Shown: piece after piece, positions 37,641 through 46,232 of the stretch
Position numbering within the stretch: position 1 is the first letter of the stretch
How the letters are laid out: every line of letters begins with the position of its first letter
Assembly (NCBI RefSeq): GCF_009856445.1
Contig: NZ_WMFA01000001.1
Span: forward strand, 744,001 to 808,000
From: Halobacillus litoralis
GTDB lineage: Bacteria; Bacillota; Bacilli; Bacillales; Halobacillaceae
Direction: 5' to 3'
DNA length: 64,000 bases
The notes under the pieces: generated by a model
The model's database searches: none
What the model was told of the DNA's origin: nothing
Seen by the model: the letters and a program-made list of their open reading frames with translations, nothing else
Position numbers and translations under genes: made by a program

Positions 37641-38872
37641 AAAAGAGTATATTGATTACTGTGTACAATATGGAAATAGGTGGGATTGAACGTAGTCTGA
37701 TTAATTTATTGGAAAGTTTCGACTATAATCGCTTTGAAGTTGATTTATTGGTATTTGAACATACTGGGGAATTTATGGATCTAATTCCAGAACAGGTTCG
37801 TGTATTGCCTGAAATCAAGAGTTATTCCGTCTTTCGCAGACCGATAAAGGATTGTGTGAAAGAAGGTCATGTGATCACGTCATTTATTAGGGTAGTAAGT
37901 AAGTTTCAGGCTGGTATAAAGGCTAGAAGAATGAAGTTAATTGAGGGATCAGGATATATCCAAATGCAGCTTGCAATGAAGAATGCCGTTCATTTTCTGC
38001 CTAAACTAAAGGCGAAATATGATGTAGCTATTAGTTACGCTTGGCCTCATGAAATTGTGGCAGAAAGGGTTCCAGCTGACTTGAAAATTGCCTGGATCCA
38101 TACAGATTACAGCAAGTTGGAAATTGACCATAGACTTGATTTATTACAGTGGGCTAAATTTGATCACATCATATCCATATCTGAAGATGTGACAAGAACT
38201 TTTATAGACCAATATCCCAGTTTAGAAAAAAGAGTTCACTTGATGGAGAATATTTCATCCCCATCCTTTATCATGAAAAGAGCTGAGGCCACCATAAATG
38301 AATGGGACTCAGGTAATTTTAGTATTCTATCAGTAGGAAGGTTATCATTCGTGAAAGGCTACGATCGAGCAGTAAAAGCCTTGAAAATACTTCACGACAG
38401 AGGTTACACAACAATTAAATGGTATGTTGTTGGCTATGGAGGTTATCGGAAAGAACTGGTGGACCTCATAAAAGAACATAACCTAGAAAATCATTTTGTT
38501 TTGTTAGATAAAAAAATAAATCCTTATCCTTATATGAAACTTTGCGATTTATACGTTCAACCATCCAGATACGAAGGTAAAGCAGTAACTGTTACAGAAG
38601 CCATGATTTTGCAAAAGCCTATCCTCCTTACAAATTATCCTACAGCCAACAGTCAAGTAATAGATGGTTACAATGGAATCATTTGCGGTCAAACTCCTGA
38701 GGAAATTGCAGATAGCATTCAACTTTTATTCGAAGATGATTATTTAAGAATAAGGTTAAAGAATAATATAGACCCGACCACTTATGGAAATACCAGCGAA
38801 GTTGAAAAGTTGTACGCAATTATAGAAGATAAATCTTCGTATCAAAATGATTTATTGATGATGAAAGGTTAA
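37637..38872 (+). CDS. Glycosyltransferase family 4
   Basis: The 411-residue GT-B enzyme opens ILITVYNMEIGGIERSLINLLESFDY and carries KIAWIHTDYSKLEID, ILSVGRLSFVKGYDRAV and YVQPSRYEGKAVTVTEAMIL. It is a paralogue of the genes at 41111 and 42314, sharing the WIH[TI]DY motif and the NPYPY-KLCDLYVQPSRYEGK block. The ATG overlaps the previous stop codon by four bases. Confidence 0.88.
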   Translation: MKKSILITVYNMEIGGIERSLINLLESFDYNRFEVDLLVFEHTGEFMDLIPEQVRVLPEIKSYSVFRRPIKDCVKEGHVITSFIRVVSKFQAGIKARRMKLIEGSGYIQMQLAMKNAVHFLPKLKAKYDVAISYAWPHEIVAERVPADLKIAWIHTDYSKLEIDHRLDLLQWAKFDHIISISEDVTRTFIDQYPSLEKRVHLMENISSPSFIMKRAEATINEWDSGNFSILSVGRLSFVKGYDRAVKALKILHDRGYTTIKWYVVGYGGYRKELVDLIKEHNLENHFVLLDKKINPYPYMKLCDLYVQPSRYEGKAVTVTEAMILQKPILLTNYPTANSQVIDGYNGIICGQTPEEIADSIQLLFEDDYLRIRLKNNIDPTTYGNTSEVEKLYAIIEDKSSYQNDLLMMKG

Positions 38873-38890
38873 AATAAGGCAGGTGACAGA

Positions 38891-39922
38891 ATGACTGTTA
38901 AGGTAAGTGTAGTAATCCCAGTTTATAATTCGGAAAATTATATTGAACGTTGTATCCAATCCCTGCTAAATCAACAACTTTATCATTGCGAATTTATTTT
39001 TATTAACGATGGGTCAACCGACAGAAGTAAACAAATAATAGATAGATATAAGAAACTGGATTCGAGAATATTATTGATTAACCAAAGCAATAAGGGGGTA
39101 AGTGCAGCAAGAAACGTAGGGTTATCCTTATGCAGAGGGGAGTATGTCGGGTTTGTAGACGCTGATGACGAAGTTAAAGATAGCATGTTTGAAACTCTAT
39201 ATAATAAAGCTGTTACTGGAGACATTGATTTACTAATATCAAATTTTGAAAGTGGGGAAGATTTAAGTAACCCAATGAAATGCGTGAAATATGCATTTCC
39301 TGAGTCCGTTCCGTTAAGTAAACATATGGTTGTGTCTTACTTATTGGAAAAAGAAGATTGCAACTCCGTATGTAACAAACTTTATAAACGAAGCCTTCTT
39401 AAAGAATACAATATTAAATTTCCAAGTCATCTTTCACATGGAGAAGATGGCTTTTTTAATTTAAATGTTTCCCTCTATTCTGTGGCTATTGAATATATCA
39501 ACTTTTCTGGATACCTTTACAGAGATGTTCCAGGAAGTGCAACGAGAAACATGGTTCACAATGATTATTTCAAGAAAGCATTATCCATATATCACCATGC
39601 GGTCCCAGAGAAGTGTTTTCATATCATTAGTAAATCACAGGTGGAATTACTCCAATCGAAAAAGCTGATTAAAAGCGTGATTTCCTATACTTATCTCTAT
39701 TATTCCTTCTTTAAGACTGATGGATTCAAAGAGAAGAATAAGTATGTATATCAAATGATTACCCATCCAGGGGTTAGAAAAGCAATAGCGAAAAGCTTTC
39801 CTTCCTATTTTAAAGAAGTCAGTAAATATGAAAAAGCATTACTAATAATGATTAAAATTAAATCGATAATAGGGATTTACGTATTAATGACCTATAGTCT
39901 AAAGAAAAACAATCAAATGTAG
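38891..39922 (+). CDS. Glycosyltransferase family 2
   Basis: The 343-residue GT-A enzyme has VSVVIPVYNSENYIERCI, INDGSTDRS, NKGVSAARNVGL and VDADDEVKDS (DXD region near residue 93). The C-terminal half has the pattern of EpsH/EpsJ-like enzymes, with CNSVCNKLYKRSLL and HGEDGFFNLN. The ribosome binding site is AGGCAGGTGA. It lies between the GT4 gene and the pyruvyltransferase gene with short gaps, as part of the same operon. Confidence 0.86.
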   Translation: MTVKVSVVIPVYNSENYIERCIQSLLNQQLYHCEFIFINDGSTDRSKQIIDRYKKLDSRILLINQSNKGVSAARNVGLSLCRGEYVGFVDADDEVKDSMFETLYNKAVTGDIDLLISNFESGEDLSNPMKCVKYAFPESVPLSKHMVVSYLLEKEDCNSVCNKLYKRSLLKEYNIKFPSHLSHGEDGFFNLNVSLYSVAIEYINFSGYLYRDVPGSATRNMVHNDYFKKALSIYHHAVPEKCFHIISKSQVELLQSKKLIKSVISYTYLYYSFFKTDGFKEKNKYVYQMITHPGVRKAIAKSFPSYFKEVSKYEKALLIMIKIKSIIGIYVLMTYSLKKNNQM

Positions 39923-39933
39923 GAGGATGACTT

Positions 39934-41100
39934 ATGAAATGTTTACTTTTTTTTCATGGAGGGAGTCGTAATCGCGGTTGTGAAGCAATCGTCAGGACGA
40001 CAAAAGACATCATTAAAGATACGATTCATGATGCATCGGTTTATCTTGTATCGAAAGAACCTGAGACAGACAAAGTAATTGAGGGATTGGATGCTATATA
40101 TGATGGATCCAATCGTTTGATAAATAAATATTCTTATAAATGGTTTATTTCTTCTTTTAAAGTGAAGTTAATGAATGATGAATCCTATGCCTATCAAAAA
40201 ATTCATGGCAATATTATTAAGCATATCAAAGATGTCGATGTCTGCTTATCCATCGGGGGAGATAATTATTGCTATGGTGAACAACCAGGAATTTATGAAG
40301 TGGATAAAGTCATTAAATCTGAAGGGAAGAAACTTGTTCTTTGGGGATGTTCCATTGGTGAAGAGGACTTGTCAGAAGAAAAACTGCAAGATTTAGAGAG
40401 ATTCGATTTGATCCTCGCAAGGGAATCTATCACTTATGATCTTTTAAGGAACCAAGGGTTGCAGAACGTAGAAATGTGCGCAGATCCTGCCTTTACGTTA
40501 AAGAAGAAAGAGTTACCGTTACCTGAAGGTTGGAAAATTGGTGATACGATTGGATTGAACTTCAGCCCCTTAGTATTAGAAAGGAATCAGGATTCTATGA
40601 GTTCGATTCATGAACTCGTTTCTCATATCTTAGGAACCACAGAAAGCACCATTGCACTTACTCCCCATGTAATCGCGAATGGAAACAATGATTATGAAGT
40701 GTTAAAAGAAATTTATCATACATTTCAAGATACAGGACGGGTGCTTTTGCTACCTGATAACTTAAATGCTATAGAATACAAAGGGTATATCTCCCGAATG
40801 AGATTTTTTATTGGGGCTAGAACACATGCAACTATTGCTGCCTATTCCAGTCTAGTTCCTACAATGGTACTAGGATATAGTGTGAAATCAAAGGGGATAT
40901 CTAAAGACATCTTTGGAAATCAAGATTTTGTTATGGATATCAAAGATCTATCTAACTCAGTTAAATTAAACAATTCTTTCGATCAAATGGTAAAGCAGGA
41001 AGAATGGATAAAAAGTACACTTAATCAAAATATTCCAGAACTGAAAAAAATGTCATATCAAGCGGCAGAACATTTGAGAAATATGTTCGCCTTAGTTTAG
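39934..41100 (+). CDS. Polysaccharide pyruvyl transferase family protein
   Basis: The 388-residue protein matches the PF04230 family: FHGGSRNRGCEAIVRTTKDII at the start, CLSIGGDNYCYGE, LWGCSIGEEDLSE, LILARESITYDLL, and near the end GARTHATIAAYSSLVPTMVLGYSVKSKGI. Such enzymes (for example CsaB, EpsI, EpsO) add ketal pyruvate from phosphoenolpyruvate to sugars and make the polymer anionic. The ribosome binding site is TAGGAGGATGA. B. subtilis eps carries two members of this family; only this one is visible here. Confidence 0.9.
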   Translation: MKCLLFFHGGSRNRGCEAIVRTTKDIIKDTIHDASVYLVSKEPETDKVIEGLDAIYDGSNRLINKYSYKWFISSFKVKLMNDESYAYQKIHGNIIKHIKDVDVCLSIGGDNYCYGEQPGIYEVDKVIKSEGKKLVLWGCSIGEEDLSEEKLQDLERFDLILARESITYDLLRNQGLQNVEMCADPAFTLKKKELPLPEGWKIGDTIGLNFSPLVLERNQDSMSSIHELVSHILGTTESTIALTPHVIANGNNDYEVLKEIYHTFQDTGRVLLLPDNLNAIEYKGYISRMRFFIGARTHATIAAYSSLVPTMVLGYSVKSKGISKDIFGNQDFVMDIKDLSNSVKLNNSFDQMVKQEEWIKSTLNQNIPELKKMSYQAAEHLRNMFALV

Positions 41101-41110
41101 GTGGGATAAA

Positions 41111-42304
41111 ATGAAGAAACGTTTACTTTTTATTATGCCAAGTTTAGCTGCTGGTGGTGGAGAAAAAAGTCTAATCAATTTATTGTCCCGAATGGATTAT
41201 GAAAAATATGAGATTGATTTATTTTTGTTTAATCATGACGGGATTTTTCTTGAGCTTTTGCCAGAAAAAGTTAACATTTTGCCAATCAACGATACATTGG
41301 AAAAATTCAGCCTTCCCTTGTTTCGATCGTTAAGTACTTTGAGTATAAATAGGAATTACTCTTTATTGTACAACAGATTCAAATATGCCTTGCAAAACAG
41401 AGGGTTTAAGAACACGTCAGTGAAAGAACAAATGAACTGGAGACATTTATCAGAATCCATTCCGGTTTTGGACAAAGAGTATGATGTGGCTATAGGTTTC
41501 TTAGAAAAAACTTCTACCTATTTTTGTGTGGATAAAGTAAAGGCAAAAAAGAAAATAGGGTGGATTCATATTGATTATGACCATTTAGGAATGGACCCCG
41601 AATTTGATAACGGTTATTTTGCAAGTTTAGATCATATCGTTACAGTCTCAGAAGAATGTGCTGCTATTTTAAAGAGAAGGTTTCCTACTCATGAAAATAA
41701 AATTGAAGTTATATATAATATTGTTTCTCCAAAGCTCATTACCAAGATGGCGGATATGGAAGAGGATGTATTAGAAAATGGACCATACAAAAAAATAAAT
41801 ATTTTGTCTGTGGGTAGGCTGCACCATCAAAAGGGATTTGATTTATCTATAAAGGCCTGCAGGCGATTGGTGGACAAAGGTTACCCAATTTGCTGGCATA
41901 TAATTGGTGAAGGTGAAGAGAGAGGAAGATTAACAGATTTAATCCATGAAAATAATTTAGAGAATCACTTCAAGTTGTTAGGACTGAAATCAAATCCGTA
42001 CCCTTATATGAAGCAAGCGGATATTTATGTTCAAACATCTATGTTTGAAGGGAAATCTATAGCAATTGATGAAGCGAAGATTTTAAATAAACCTATTGTA
42101 GTGACTGACTTCAGTACTGCCAGGGATCAAATTGAAAATGGTGTGACAGGAATAATCGTTGCCAAAAAACCTGAAGACATCGCAAGCGGACTAGAAAAAC
42201 TTTTGACTAATGAAGAGTTGAAAAGCCGTTTACAGTATAATTTATCCTATGAAAACCTTGGTACTGAATCAGAGATTAATAAAATTTATGCCTTATGTGA
42301 TTAG
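41111..42304 (+). CDS. Glycosyltransferase family 4
   Basis: The 397-residue GT-B protein begins LLFIMPSLAAGGGEKSLINLLSRMDY, with KIGWIHIDYDHLGMD, ILSVGRLHHQKGFDLSI and YVQTSMFEGKSIAIDEAKIL. It is a close paralogue of the following gene (42314) and of 37637. The three probably add related sugars. It starts ten bases after the pyruvyltransferase stop, with a GGTGGG site. Confidence 0.88.
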   Translation: MKKRLLFIMPSLAAGGGEKSLINLLSRMDYEKYEIDLFLFNHDGIFLELLPEKVNILPINDTLEKFSLPLFRSLSTLSINRNYSLLYNRFKYALQNRGFKNTSVKEQMNWRHLSESIPVLDKEYDVAIGFLEKTSTYFCVDKVKAKKKIGWIHIDYDHLGMDPEFDNGYFASLDHIVTVSEECAAILKRRFPTHENKIEVIYNIVSPKLITKMADMEEDVLENGPYKKINILSVGRLHHQKGFDLSIKACRRLVDKGYPICWHIIGEGEERGRLTDLIHENNLENHFKLLGLKSNPYPYMKQADIYVQTSMFEGKSIAIDEAKILNKPIVVTDFSTARDQIENGVTGIIVAKKPEDIASGLEKLLTNEELKSRLQYNLSYENLGTESEINKIYALCD

Positions 42305-42313
42305 GTGATAAAC

Positions 42314-43510
42314 ATGAAAAGTAAACTATTATTTGTCATGCCATCCATGCATTGTGGTGGAGCAGAAAAGTCATTAATTTCATTGTTGGAAAGTCTGGAT
42401 TACTCAAAGTATGATGTGGATTTACTATTATTTAAACGTGAAGGGGCCTTTTTAAGTAAGGTACCTAGCGAAATAAATATATTGGAAGCACCACAAGATT
42501 ACACCTATTTTGATATGCCCATAAAAAGAGCGTTACAAAGTTTCTTGAAGGAGAACAAATTCCACCTTATATTTCCCAGAATCCATGCGGGTTACTTGTT
42601 TAAAACTGAGAAAAATCGTGCTAGATGTGACCAGAAAGTTTGGCCGCACTTATCGAAGGCTTTAGGTACATTGGATAAAGAGTATGATGCAGCTATTGGT
42701 TATTTAGAACGTTCACCTATTTATTTTATTATTGAAAAGGTGAATGCTCATAAGAAAATTGGGTGGATTCATACCCATTATACTAATTCTGGAATGGATA
42801 AAATGATTGATCATCCGTACTTCAAGGAATTAGACCACATTGTCACTGTTTCCGATGAGTGCAAGAATTCATTAGCTTTACAGTTTAATCCATTATTATC
42901 TAAGATAACTGTTATTAACAACATTGTTTCCCCGGATATTATAAAAAAGATGGCAAGCGAATCATTTAAAGATTTGCAAATTAATAAATCAACTCTAAAT
43001 ATAATAACTGTAGCAAGACTTTGTCATGTGAAGGGTATTGATTTAGCCATAGAAGCTTGTAAACGGTTAGTGGAAAAAGGGGTCAGTATCAAGTGGCACG
43101 TTATTGGTACAGGATCGATGGAGGAAAATGTAGAGTATGAAAAGATGGTAAAAGAATTGAATCTAGAGGACTCATTTGTCTTTTTAGGAATAAAAGAAAA
43201 TCCGTATCCATACTTAAGAATGGCTGACATTTATGTTCAACCTTCAAGGTATGAAGGGAAATCTATTGCTATTGAGGAAGCTAAAATATTAGCAAAGCCT
43301 ATCCTTATAACCAATTTTAACTCTTCCAGAGACCAAATTAAAAATGGTTATAATGGGATGGTGGTGGATGTGACAGGAAATGACATCGCTCAGGGGATAT
43401 ATAGATTGTTCAAAGATGAACAGTTAAGAGAAGAGTATATCAAGAATTTAAATAAAGAGAGTTTAGGTAACGAACGAGAAGTTGATAAATTATATCAAAT
43501 ATTAGCATGA
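42314..43510 (+). CDS. Glycosyltransferase family 4
   Basis: ATG 42314 follows AGGTG and is preferred to GTG 42305. The 398-residue protein has LLFVMPSMHCGGAEKSLISLLESLDY, KIGWIHTHYTNSGMD, IITVARLCHVKGIDLAI and YVQPSRYEGKSIAIEEAKIL. It is paralogous to the gene immediately upstream, and the arrangement looks like a tandem duplication. A terminator-like hairpin follows it. Confidence 0.88.
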   Translation: MKSKLLFVMPSMHCGGAEKSLISLLESLDYSKYDVDLLLFKREGAFLSKVPSEINILEAPQDYTYFDMPIKRALQSFLKENKFHLIFPRIHAGYLFKTEKNRARCDQKVWPHLSKALGTLDKEYDAAIGYLERSPIYFIIEKVNAHKKIGWIHTHYTNSGMDKMIDHPYFKELDHIVTVSDECKNSLALQFNPLLSKITVINNIVSPDIIKKMASESFKDLQINKSTLNIITVARLCHVKGIDLAIEACKRLVEKGVSIKWHVIGTGSMEENVEYEKMVKELNLEDSFVFLGIKENPYPYLRMADIYVQPSRYEGKSIAIEEAKILAKPILITNFNSSRDQIKNGYNGMVVDVTGNDIAQGIYRLFKDEQLREEYIKNLNKESLGNEREVDKLYQILA

Positions 43511-43512
43511 GG

Positions 43513-43551
43513 GAAGGGCTTAAATATTTATTGAGCCTTTCTCTTTTTTTT
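43513..43551 (+). terminator. Terminator-like hairpin inside the eps operon
   Basis: GAAGGGCTTAA pairs with TTGAGCCTTTC (two G-U pairs) across a 7-base loop, followed by TCTTTTTTTT. It lies between two genes of the same operon, so it needs read-through for the distal genes to be expressed. That fits the proposed EAR antitermination element. Confidence 0.65.
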
Positions 43552-43568
43552 ACAGAAAGGAGTTTTAT

Positions 43569-44771
43569 ATGATTGCTCAATATGTAATGGCTTCATTTAT
43601 ATTATTGATTATCACAATTGTATTTATTGACATAATTCCAAAGTGTAGCGACTGGTATAAACGGATCCATATGGGGCGTTGTAAAACTCAATCACAGTGG
43701 AATCAATTAATCATTCGTAAGAGTCTTCAATGGATAGGAAAAACCCCAAAAATCAAAGTCACGGACAATACTAGATTGATTTTTTTGGATATGCTGAAAG
43801 GAAATTATTCAAAGGATACTATTCAATACTGGCAGGAGGCTTCTCTTTTATTAGGGGTCGGTGAGTATATAAAAAATAGCAATGATAAAATAGCGAAAAA
43901 GAGTGTGGAAGATTTCCTGAAGTATAAATTCGATGAACAGGGACAATGGAGGGAAAGGCCACACAATATTGATGCAGCTATTTTGGCATACGCCCTCATG
44001 AAGTTAGACTTTATTGATTTCAAACAATATAAGTCTGCCCTGGACTATACCGAAAACTTAATTAAACAGCACATTGGTGAAGATGGAACAGTGAAATATA
44101 GAAAGAATATGGAGCAGTACCGGTACGTGGATACGATAGGTTTTATTTGTCCTTTCCTCGTAAAGTATGGAGCAGAATTTAATAAATCTGAATGTATTGA
44201 ACTTTCCATAAAACAGATTGAACATTACGAACAATATGGAATGCTTCATAAAACCATGATTCCGTTTCATGCCTATCACATAAAAAATAAGTTACCACTG
44301 GGTTTATGGGGCTGGGGAAGAGGAGCGGGTTGGTTTGCAATAGGTGTCATTGATACTTGGGCTGAATTACCAAACGGAAATGAATATAAATCGAGTTTAG
44401 AAAAAATTATCGTGAGGTTTGCTGATTCAATCTTACCTTATCAACAAAACAATGGAAGCTGGACATGGTCTTTATTGAGAAGTGAAGCCACATCAGACTC
44501 CTCGACAACCGCCACCTTTGCATGGTTTATGAAAAATGCTTCAAATATTAACGGGTCTTCCGAAGCTTATGTAAGTGCTTCGAATAAAGGCATGGAATAT
44601 TTGAAGTTAGTGACCCGAAGAAATGGGGAGATCGACTTTTCTCAAGGGGATACAAAGGATTTGGGAGTCTATTCTACTCAATTTAATATCCTTCCTTTCA
44701 CTCAAGGCTTTTGTGTTAGAACTTTGAATAAAGAAAAAGAGGTGAATATTCATGTTGAAAAAGCTATATAA
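43569..44771 (+). CDS. Membrane-anchored GH88/105-like glycoside hydrolase
   Basis: The 400-residue protein starts with a hydrophobic anchor (about 4-22) and is otherwise an alpha/alpha-barrel-type sequence. The block GLWGWGRGAGWFAIGVIDT, preceded by RYVDTIGFICPFLVKYG, is characteristic of GH88/105 unsaturated uronyl hydrolases (YteR/YesR type). These split unsaturated galacturonyl or glucuronyl units made by polysaccharide lyases. In an EPS operon it may trim or recycle the polymer. AGAAAGGAG lies six bases before ATG 43569. The active-site aspartate cannot be fixed by eye. Confidence 0.7.
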   Translation: MIAQYVMASFILLIITIVFIDIIPKCSDWYKRIHMGRCKTQSQWNQLIIRKSLQWIGKTPKIKVTDNTRLIFLDMLKGNYSKDTIQYWQEASLLLGVGEYIKNSNDKIAKKSVEDFLKYKFDEQGQWRERPHNIDAAILAYALMKLDFIDFKQYKSALDYTENLIKQHIGEDGTVKYRKNMEQYRYVDTIGFICPFLVKYGAEFNKSECIELSIKQIEHYEQYGMLHKTMIPFHAYHIKNKLPLGLWGWGRGAGWFAIGVIDTWAELPNGNEYKSSLEKIIVRFADSILPYQQNNGSWTWSLLRSEATSDSSTTATFAWFMKNASNINGSSEAYVSASNKGMEYLKLVTRRNGEIDFSQGDTKDLGVYSTQFNILPFTQGFCVRTLNKEKEVNIHVEKAI

Positions 44772-45292
44772 CTTTTCTGTCTCAAGGTTAAGAAAGGCTC
44801 TTCTTCAAGAACTCTGGTTGGAAGGTTATAAAAAATGGGGTTGAGGTAGGTAAGAATAGTCAGATAGGACCTGGGGTTGTCATAGACTACTCGCATTGTT
44901 GGTTGATAGAAATAGGCGACAATGTATCGATAACTAATCAGGTAATGTTATTAGCACACGATGCTAGTACGAAAAGGCTGAAAGATTTTGAGTATACAAA
45001 GGTAGGAAGTATAAAGATAGAAGATAATGCCTTTATTGGAGTGAGATCCTTAATTATGCCTGGGGTAACGATTGGAAAAAACTCCATTGTAGCTGGAGGA
45101 AGTGTAGTCACCAAATCCGTGCCTCCAAACACCATCGTCGGTGGAATCCAAGCAAAAAAAATCGGAACGCTTGCCCAATATGAAGCAGTTAGGAAGGAAC
45201 ATTTTATGAATACAAAGAAAATTTATGAAAAGACTATACCATTTCGGGGAATATTAATCATCATAAAAAAGATCAAATGTTTTATGAACTAA
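44752..45292 (+). pseudogene. Acyltransferase (LbH family) with a frameshift at an A6 run
   Basis: ATG 44752 has a good site (AGAGGTG) within the end of the hydrolase gene and encodes KKLYNFSVSRLRKALLQELW, then LEGYKKWG and a stop. The +1 frame continues as NGVEVGKNSQIGPGVVIDYS, then HCWLIEIGDNVSI, MLLAHDAS and IGKNSIVAGGSVVTKSVPP, a typical hexapeptide-repeat acetyltransferase. Removing one A from the A6 run at 44830-44835 joins the frames as LEGYKNGVEVG. So the gene is either inactivated, slippage-dependent, or carries a sequencing error in the homopolymer. Intact, it would be a protein of about 180 residues acetylating the EPS. Confidence 0.8.
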
Positions 45293-45350
45293 TCAATGAT
45301 ATCGGTTATGTAAAACAAAATCTACTAATATTAGGAAAGGAGGAATGATT

Positions 45351-46232
45351 TTGAAAATTACAGTGTTCACCCCTACCTATAACCGAGCTTATATTTTAGG
45401 AAAGCTTTATCATTCATTAGTAATTCAGGCTTACAGAAACTTTGAATGGTTAATTATTGATGATGGTTCATCAGATCATACAGAGGAGTTAGTTGAAAAC
45501 TGGAAGGAAGAAAATGAAATCACTATTAGGTATTATAAGGTGGATAATGGCGGAAAGCATAGAGCTATAAATAAAGCCACAGATTTAGCAAAGGGAGAAT
45601 TATTTTTTATCGTAGATTCGGATGACACCCTTACTTCGAATGCTCTTCAAACTATTGTGGGTTGGGAAGAGAGCATCAGTGATAAAGAGGGATTTTGTGG
45701 TGTGTCAGGAAATAGAGGGAAAGAAATTAATAACTTAATTGGGGAGACATTTGATGGAGAGTTCGTTGATGCTACTTCCTTACAGAGAAATGATAAAAAT
45801 ATCAAGGGAGATAAAGCAGAGGTTTTTTATACGGGTATTCTTCGGAACTACAAATTCAAGGAATTTGAAGGGGAGAAGTTTTTAACCGAAGCTACTGTGT
45901 GGGAAAAGATGGCTCATGATGGCTATAAGATTAGATGGTTCAATGAAGTTATTTATCTTTGTAATTATTTAGAGGATGGATTAACTAGAAACCAAATAAA
46001 AATATTCTCAAGTAATCCTAAGGGAACAGCCTACTACATTCGGCAACAAATTAAGTTCTATAATTACAATTTAAAGGGAAGGTTAGCTAATTATAACCTT
46101 TATTATAGTTATGTGAAAGATACTTTAGGAATCAATAAAGCTGCAAAATTACTAGAAATTAAATCTCTTACATTACTATTAGCCGTTGGAATCTTTCAAA
46201 CCAAAAATTATATTTGGACGAGGATAAAATGA
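45351..46232 (+). CDS. Glycosyltransferase family 2
   Basis: TTG 45351 is preferred because AAAGGAGG (45336-45343) lies seven bases upstream; the ATG at 45345 is too close. The 293-residue GT-A enzyme has ITVFTPTYNRAYIL, LIIDDGSSDHTEEL, NGGKHRAINKAT and IVDSDDTLTSNAL. It resembles the GT2 at 30293. Its stop overlaps the flippase start (ATGA). Confidence 0.86.
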   Translation: MKITVFTPTYNRAYILGKLYHSLVIQAYRNFEWLIIDDGSSDHTEELVENWKEENEITIRYYKVDNGGKHRAINKATDLAKGELFFIVDSDDTLTSNALQTIVGWEESISDKEGFCGVSGNRGKEINNLIGETFDGEFVDATSLQRNDKNIKGDKAEVFYTGILRNYKFKEFEGEKFLTEATVWEKMAHDGYKIRWFNEVIYLCNYLEDGLTRNQIKIFSSNPKGTAYYIRQQIKFYNYNLKGRLANYNLYYSYVKDTLGINKAAKLLEIKSLTLLLAVGIFQTKNYIWTRIK

